Assembly: GCA_002869465.1 (NCBI GenBank)
Contig: PKSW01000340.1
Coordinates: forward strand, 1-11,564
Length of the DNA stretch: 11,564 nucleotides
Direction: 5' to 3'
Source of the DNA: Marinilabiliales bacterium
Lineage (GTDB): Bacteria > Bacteroidota > Bacteroidia > Bacteroidales > F082
The first letter of the stretch is position 1. Each line of letters begins with the position of its first letter. The translations under genes and the position numbers were made by a program. This document shows positions 7,677 through 11,564 of the stretch, piece after piece. The notes beneath the pieces are model-generated. The model was not told where the DNA came from. It did not search any database and saw only the letters and a program-made list of their open reading frames with translations.

Positions 7677-7684
7677 TAATTTTG
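7677..7684 (+). promoter_or_regulatory. Putative ruvC promoter, -7 element
   Basis: TAATTTTG fits TAnnTTTG and lies 23 bases before the ruvC TTG start, in the 65-bp gap shared with the divergent glycosyltransferase. The predicted transcript would start near 7690, giving a leader of about 18 bases. The TTTG at 7666-7669 is too close to be the -33 element. The call rests on the -7 match and position. Confidence 0.45.
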
Positions 7685-7707
7685 TTGGCATAATCAAGGC
7701 AATTTCA

Positions 7708-8259
7708 TTGAGCTCCGAACGCATCATTTTAGGCATTGACCCCGGCACCACCATCATGGGTTACGGTTTGATTCATCAACAGGGTAACAAGATACAACTT
7801 ATCACTATGGGGATTCTCAAACTGGGCAAATACAATGATCATGCATTAAAATTAAAAAAGATTTTTGAACGCACGTTGGGACTGATCGAAGAATACCATC
7901 CTGATGAACTGGCCATTGAAGCGCCATTTTATGGAAAAAACGTTCAGTCGATGCTGAAGTTGGGGCGGGCGCAAGGTGTTGCCATGGCTGCAGGCCTGTT
8001 TAAAGAATTACCCATTTTTGAATACTCTCCTAAAAAAATAAAACAATCGATCACCGGAAATGGCAATGCATCGAAAGAACAAGTGGCCGGTATGCTGGCT
8101 AATCTGGTTCAATTTGATAAAGAACCCGCATTTTTAGATGCCACCGATGGTTTGGCCGCAGCCGTTTGTCACTATTTCCAGGGCGACCTCACGCAAACAA
8201 AAAAGGGATACAGCAGCTGGAAAAACTTTTTAAAAGATAATCCTGACCGGAAATTGTAA
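7708..8259 (+). CDS. ruvC: Holliday junction resolvase RuvC (TTG start)
   Basis: Dimeric endonuclease that cuts Holliday junctions symmetrically, acting with the RuvAB branch-migration motor in recombination repair. The 183-residue protein has the four acidic metal-binding residues of the RNase H-like fold: D11 in ILGIDPGT, E71 in LAIEAPFYGKN, and D144 and D147 in FLDATDGLAAAVCH. The helix MLKLGRAQGVAMAA at 82-95 is also typical. The start must be TTG at 7708: no ATG lies in frame between the upstream stop (7657-7659) and codon 17, which is already past catalytic D11. Another TTG at 7684 is less likely because it overlaps the -7 element. ruvA and ruvB are not nearby. The gene converges on the DUF302-like gene with only 8 bp between stops. 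Confidence 0.95.
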   Translation: MSSERIILGIDPGTTIMGYGLIHQQGNKIQLITMGILKLGKYNDHALKLKKIFERTLGLIEEYHPDELAIEAPFYGKNVQSMLKLGRAQGVAMAAGLFKELPIFEYSPKKIKQSITGNGNASKEQVAGMLANLVQFDKEPAFLDATDGLAAAVCHYFQGDLTQTKKGYSSWKNFLKDNPDRKL

Positions 8260-8267
8260 ACTATCCC

Positions 8268-9158
8268 TTATTTGACCGTCAGTCCTTCCATTGTATCTTC
8301 AATTTCACCGGGTGTGCTTTTAATTTTCATAAAAGTACCCATAGTTAGTTCGGGCCAGTATAATGCAATCCTGTATTTACCTGCCAGCATCGTAGCTGTT
8401 TTATCCTGAAGGATAATTTCATAAGGTAGATTGGCAATATGTCCTTCACCCACAGTTTCCAGAAAATGTGCTTCACCTGTTTCGTCATCCCAAAGGGCGA
8501 CACCAAAAACGGCTATTTTTTTATTTAAAAATACCTGCTCATAAACTTTGTAGGTGTTACCTTTCTTTTTTTCAAGGTTTTTCCGAATAATTTCCAAGCC
8601 TTCCTCAAAAGAATTGAATTCTTTCAGTTCATCCGGGTCATCATAATAGGGCATCATCATCATATAATGATAACCGGGTAGATCTTTTGTTTTTACCTCA
8701 CCCCCGTAATTTTCCAAGGTTCCAAATTCTTTAAAAATGCTTTTAACCTTTTCAGAAACCATTACCAATAAATCTTCCTGTCCGTTCAATTGCTTCCCCC
8801 AATAGGCCAGGAACATATATTCCGGATTTAAAAGCGTTATGGTCACTTTGCTATTCTCCTTTACAAACCCGGCTTTCATAACACTGGCCAACGGACCGCG
8901 ATCACTGAATTGCAAGCTGAGACCTCTCAATTCCTGATTGGTAAAACAAACTACAAAAAGATTTTCATCGTGCTCCGGATTATACTCGCCTATCACTTCA
9001 TAGCCATTCGCTTTTATAGCATCTTTTACCTGCTGACTAGCTTCGGCAACACTCATTTCCATTTCTGCTACTTTAAAATAAGGTGACAAAGATTCCTGAG
9101 CATTTATTTGAACCATGCATAAAATACTTGCAAATACAGCTAATAATATCGTTTTCAT
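8268..9158 (-). CDS. Exported DUF302-like protein of unknown function
   Basis: A 296-residue protein with a signal peptide at residues 1-20 (a hydrophobic core then INA, with Q21 as probable first mature residue), so it is probably periplasmic. Residues about 35-120 resemble the DUF302 fold: an N-terminal helix, GYEVIGEYNPEHDENLFVVCF at 52-72, a variable middle, then VTITLLNPEYMFLAYW. A second conserved block runs from about 165 to 290, with MPYYDDPDELKEFNSFEE, KVYEQVFLNKKIAVFGVAL, LPYEIIL and LTMGTFMKIKSTPGEIED. I recall similar long exported proteins in other Gram-negative bacteria, but no function is known to me. It contains four consecutive methionines at 166-169. The 117-bp gap after queD suggests separate transcription. 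The DUF302 assignment comes from pattern recognition and needs a profile search. Confidence 0.6.
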   Translation of the reverse strand: MKTILLAVFASILCMVQINAQESLSPYFKVAEMEMSVAEASQQVKDAIKANGYEVIGEYNPEHDENLFVVCFTNQELRGLSLQFSDRGPLASVMKAGFVKENSKVTITLLNPEYMFLAYWGKQLNGQEDLLVMVSEKVKSIFKEFGTLENYGGEVKTKDLPGYHYMMMMPYYDDPDELKEFNSFEEGLEIIRKNLEKKKGNTYKVYEQVFLNKKIAVFGVALWDDETGEAHFLETVGEGHIANLPYEIILQDKTATMLAGKYRIALYWPELTMGTFMKIKSTPGEIEDTMEGLTVK

Positions 9159-9195
9159 TGTTTTATCTTTTATTTTCCAGTAAAACTACAATGAT

Positions 9196-9211
9196 TATAT
9201 ATGGATATATA
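9196..9211. repeat. AT-only inverted repeat upstream of the DUF302-like gene
   Basis: TATATAT and ATATATA flank a central GG in the AT-rich 117-bp gap between queD and the DUF302-like gene, 38-53 bases before the latter's ATG. It may be part of a promoter region or an operator, but simple AT repeats arise easily by chance. No TAnnTTTG match is seen on the minus strand here, and there is no terminator-like GC stem with T-tract after queD. Confidence 0.25.
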
Positions 9212-9275
9212 GTTATGTATCTATTTTATAATGAATTAAAATAAGATGTGTTTGCAATTCAGGTAACAGCGATGA

Positions 9276-9734
9276 TTAACAATTCTCTTCAGCGAACCAC
9301 TCCGCATAGGAAGTAACAGTTTCTCTTAACAACAGATATTTTAAGAGTACCCCATCAGGAAGTTTCGTTTTGATGCGCATGGCAAAATCATCCACCATCA
9401 GCTCACTGGTAGGCTGATAATCAAGAAATATGACTTTATCAAAGGTCTTTTTTAATTCTGCAGAAACGCCTTCAGGATATGAATTATTCAACACCAGCGC
9501 ATGATCAAATACATCCATTACCGCTTCTTTTACAATTTTTTTCAAATCACCGAAATCCATCACCATACCTAGTTTTGGATTGTTTTCATCTATGATGGGA
9601 TTTCCCGAAACGGTTACTTTCAGTTCATACGAATGGCCATGAATATTCTGGCATGGACCATCGTAGCCTTTGAGGGCGTGGGCCATTTCGAATTTGAATT
9701 CCTTTGTTATTCTGATCAATGGTAATTTTTTCAT
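9276..9734 (-). CDS. queD: 6-carboxy-5,6,7,8-tetrahydropterin synthase QueD
   Basis: Member of the 6-pyruvoyl-tetrahydropterin synthase family that converts dihydroneopterin triphosphate to 6-carboxytetrahydropterin, an early step of 7-deazaguanine (preQ0 and queuosine) synthesis. The 152-residue protein has zinc-binding H19, H32 and H34 and the CxxxHGH signature (CQNIHGH, catalytic C28), which is the QueD pattern. MVMDFGDLK lies at 57-65, catalytic D77-H78 in FDHALVLN, and E138 in LLRETVTSYAEW. It is a little longer than the E. coli protein. The ATG at 9734 lies 4 bp after the endonuclease stop, so it is probably the last gene of that run. queC and queE are not in the window; queA is, on the other strand. 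Other PTPS-family activities are possible but less likely given CxxxHGH. Confidence 0.9.
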   Translation of the reverse strand: MKKLPLIRITKEFKFEMAHALKGYDGPCQNIHGHSYELKVTVSGNPIIDENNPKLGMVMDFGDLKKIVKEAVMDVFDHALVLNNSYPEGVSAELKKTFDKVIFLDYQPTSELMVDDFAMRIKTKLPDGVLLKYLLLRETVTSYAEWFAEENC

Positions 9735-9738
9735 GAGA

Positions 9739-10776
9739 TTAACGAGTTGCTTTGAGTACTTTTAATTGTTTGATAATGACGTTATTTTCATCTTTGATCA
9801 GCAATAAAAATAATCCATTCCCTATATTCGTGGTGTTGATGGTTGATTTATCGGGCTGCAATTGTCCTTCTAATACTTGTTTCCCATCAAAACTTAGTAA
9901 TGAATATGTTAGCGCACTGCTGTATGAATACTCAACAAATAGCTGATTATTTATCGGATTCGGATAACAACTGATAAACAGATGATCTGATACGGAAATA
10001 TTGCTCGGATTGCCCCAAATTTCTTCAGCATATTCAGGATGGTCAATAAATGGGTTCCTGTTATCCTGGTATGAATATACCACATCATTGCGGTTTCTTT
10101 CAAAATCATCCGGCGGATCCTGCTGATGCCACTCAAGCAAAACGGATAACTTACCAAGTTCGGGTGCTGGGGCCGTATTAACCGCATCTACAACGGTAAG
10201 GTCCAATTCACCGTTATCTCCCTCATAGCGTACATCCATATAAAATATCATCCGGGCCACATCACCTTTAACCTCATCGCGGGGTTCAAATGAATCGCCG
10301 TCTTTGTAACAACCTGGCGCTCCTGAAACAGGGCTGCCTCCATTATCGAAATCAAGGTTACCGCGTAAGGCATTTACCTGTACATCCGTCGGACGGATAT
10401 GGTGCGCATCAGTACCACATGGGGGATCATTACCAAAATCACCATGTGATTTCGCCCAAACATGTTCCCTGTTCCAGTCACCTGAATTTCCACCAAACAT
10501 ACTCTTAGGCCTCGAAATGCCTGAGTACAACAATATCACATTGTTTGGGTTATCAGGATCCTCGTCCGATGCTTTCAGAATAAAATCCCTTAAATCATCA
10601 TAGCTTGGTTCATCGTGGTTTTTAATAATATCGTGCAGTGCATATTTCAGTTCGTTTCCGGTCAGTCCTGTTGCGTCATCGTAATAACCAGGGGGGATTT
10701 GTGCCCCGGAATTTAAAGAGACTAAAACAATACTGATAAACAGCATTGCGACTATTTTATAATGTATTTTCATCAT
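9739..10776 (-). CDS. Secreted endonuclease I family nuclease with T9SS sorting domain
   Basis: A nuclease of the endonuclease I family (beta-beta-alpha metal fold, as in Vibrio Vvn), predicted to be exported to the cell surface or medium and to degrade DNA or RNA. The 345-residue protein has a signal peptide at 1-25 ending near SGAQ. Catalytic motifs are NREHVWAKSHG with E104 and H105, DAHHIRPTDVQVNALRGN with H125, H126 and candidate metal ligand N135, and FEPRDEVKGDVARMIFYM at 163-180. WHQQDPP and NPFIDHPEYAEEIW at 241-254 close the domain. From about 262 to the end is a type A T9SS C-terminal domain: SCYPNPINNQLFVEY, a beta-rich stretch, and a lysine-rich IIKQLKVLK tail. Two adjacent ATGs start the gene; either is possible. 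It is 9 bp downstream of the MntP-like gene and 4 bp before queD. Extracellular nucleic-acid scavenging is the likely role. Confidence 0.93.
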   Translation of the reverse strand: MMKIHYKIVAMLFISIVLVSLNSGAQIPPGYYDDATGLTGNELKYALHDIIKNHDEPSYDDLRDFILKASDEDPDNPNNVILLYSGISRPKSMFGGNSGDWNREHVWAKSHGDFGNDPPCGTDAHHIRPTDVQVNALRGNLDFDNGGSPVSGAPGCYKDGDSFEPRDEVKGDVARMIFYMDVRYEGDNGELDLTVVDAVNTAPAPELGKLSVLLEWHQQDPPDDFERNRNDVVYSYQDNRNPFIDHPEYAEEIWGNPSNISVSDHLFISCYPNPINNQLFVEYSYSSALTYSLLSFDGKQVLEGQLQPDKSTINTTNIGNGLFLLLIKDENNVIIKQLKVLKATR

Positions 10777-10785
10777 AAATATTCG

Positions 10786-11331
10786 TTAAAGGGCAGCAAA
10801 AATAAAGTAAAGTGACGAAACAATGATCAATATCCCGCCCATTAAATATAAAAGTGATGCGAAAGTAAAACTAAGTCTTTCGGGCTTTGCCATAATGCCT
10901 CCGACAGCCACCACCATTGACGATAAAAATAAAATGATAGCCAGCCAGAGTTTGTTTACCGGTATGAAATACAGCAGCAAAGCCGCTAAAAATGTGTTCA
11001 TCGAATGTGCCATCGCAGCAAGTACTTCACCATTTTTATCAGATATTAGAAATGTCCGCTCCCCCTTTCTGATCCTCAACACTTCCATGATCATTCGTAT
11101 GCCAATCAGGAAAAACCCCGCGAATAATATGGTCGATTTGTAGTTATCCAGCAGATGCATGAATTGTTCGCCTGCATAATAGCCTAACAGGAAAAAAACC
11201 GTTTGTGAAAGCGAAAGGATGAGTACTGAAACAATGGTGTTTTTCAAATCAATCCTTGATAAACCGAGCGCAATCGGGAATACCTGGAACGACAAAGAAA
11301 TTACAATAAGAATGGCTGCTGCAAAAAGCAT
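10786..11331 (-). CDS. MntP-like membrane protein lacking both conserved aspartates
   Basis: A 181-residue protein with about six hydrophobic helices (roughly 3-23, 32-51, 66-86, 103-122, 126-146, 157-179), the layout of the MntP manganese exporter family. Similarity to E. coli MntP is clearest in the first helix (ISLSFQVFPIALGLS) and in LFAGFFLIGIRMIMEVLR at 69-86. The fourth helix, AMAHSMNTFLAALLLY, lines up with the ATSLDAMAVG region. Both intramembrane aspartates are replaced: Q16 stands where E. coli has D16, and N112 where it has the second helix-4 aspartate. Those acidic residues are needed for manganese export, so this protein probably does not act as a standard MntP. It lies 6 bp downstream of the methionine sulfoxide reductase gene and 9 bp before the nuclease. 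It could alternatively belong to another small multi-helix transporter family. Confidence 0.6.
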   Translation of the reverse strand: MLFAAAILIVISLSFQVFPIALGLSRIDLKNTIVSVLILSLSQTVFFLLGYYAGEQFMHLLDNYKSTILFAGFFLIGIRMIMEVLRIRKGERTFLISDKNGEVLAAMAHSMNTFLAALLLYFIPVNKLWLAIILFLSSMVVAVGGIMAKPERLSFTFASLLYLMGGILIIVSSLYFIFAAL

Positions 11332-11337
11332 GACTGA

Positions 11338-11564
11338 TTATGCATTTGGATGATAAACCAATTTACTGATCTTTTCGAGCCAGAATGCATCCGTTTCGTC
11401 AAAGGAATTCAATTCGCGGCTGTCCACATCCATTACGCCACACAATTGGTTTTGTTCATCGTATAGCGGAATCACTATTTCGGATGCAGACCTTGCGTCG
11501 CAGGCAATATGTCCTGGAAAGGCAGATACATCATCTACAATCAGTGTTTCTTTTTTATTGATCG
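11338..11564 (-). CDS. msrC: Free methionine-(R)-sulfoxide reductase, GAF domain (5' end beyond window)
   Basis: The C-terminal 75 codons of a small GAF-domain protein that fits the fRMsr (MsrC/YebR) family, cytoplasmic enzymes that reduce free methionine-R-sulfoxide with thioredoxin. The visible part contains VDDVSAFPGHIACDARSASEIVIPL. The cysteine in HIACD corresponds to the catalytic C118 of the E. coli protein, and SEIVIPL and GVMDVDS are further family hallmarks. It then ends with FDETDAFWLEKISKLV and a short tail. The two other redox cysteines and the start codon lie past the right edge. It appears to be the first visible gene of a minus-strand run ending with queD; the promoter must be outside the window. 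The family call is good because the FPGHIACD motif is distinctive. Confidence 0.87.
   Translation of the reverse strand, partial: INKKETLIVDDVSAFPGHIACDARSASEIVIPLYDEQNQLCGVMDVDSRELNSFDETDAFWLEKISKLVYHPNA

Noticed and set aside
7643..7707. Promoter for the glycosyltransferase in the gap shared with ruvC
   Set aside because: No TAnnTTTG match is present on the minus strand; only a poor TAnnTTCG-like stretch is visible, so I did not call one.
9276..10776. QueD plus a nuclease as a 7-deazaguanine DNA modification and restriction system
   Set aside because: The nuclease has a signal peptide and a T9SS sorting tail, so it acts outside the cell. No dpdA-like transglycosylase or other system gene is present.
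10823..11143. A 106-codon frame antisense to the MntP-like gene
   Set aside because: It is fully nested in the opposite strand of an intact membrane-protein gene, with no promoter or family signal of its own.

Overview
This window looks like a chromosomal housekeeping region of a member of the Bacteroidota. Three signs support this. The gene order ftsX, DUF3098, uppP, truB, queA is typical of that phylum. A secreted nuclease carries a C-terminal type IX secretion (T9SS) sorting domain. Upstream of several genes there are matches to the Bacteroidota -7 promoter element TAnnTTTG, with little Shine-Dalgarno signal. The DNA is moderately AT-rich throughout, and I see no tRNA, rRNA, CRISPR array, insertion sequence or phage gene. 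The sequence does not let me name a genus.

Layout. Positions 1-1593 (minus) hold the N-terminal 531 residues of leucyl-tRNA synthetase. A 174-bp divergent gap follows, holding promoters for both directions and an inverted repeat in the presumed leuS leader. From 1768 to 4547 (plus) run ftsX, a DUF3098 membrane protein gene, uppP and truB. The queA gene (4698-5747) has its own strong promoter and is followed by a clear intrinsic terminator. Next is ispD (5829-6497), which converges almost end to end on a minus-strand family 2 glycosyltransferase (6500-7642). That gene is divergent from ruvC (7708-8259), which starts with TTG. RuvC converges on a minus-strand exported protein with a DUF302-like domain (8268-9158). 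From 9276 to the right edge there is a tight minus-strand run. In transcription order it is a GAF-type free methionine-R-sulfoxide reductase (5' end cut off), an MntP-like membrane protein, a secreted endonuclease I and queD, with gaps of 6, 9 and 4 bp.

How the genes relate. LeuS, TruB and QueA act on tRNA. QueD and QueA are an early and a late step of queuosine synthesis, on opposite strands about 3.5 kb apart. IspD feeds isoprenoid synthesis, and UppP recycles the isoprenoid carrier undecaprenyl phosphate used for cell-wall and polysaccharide assembly. FtsX acts at the cell envelope during division.

I did not find a convincing new multi-gene system. The most unusual items are: the MntP-like protein, which has lost both intramembrane aspartates of the family; the mixed operon joining a secreted nuclease to queD; the exported DUF302-like protein; and the overlapping leuS/ftsX control region.
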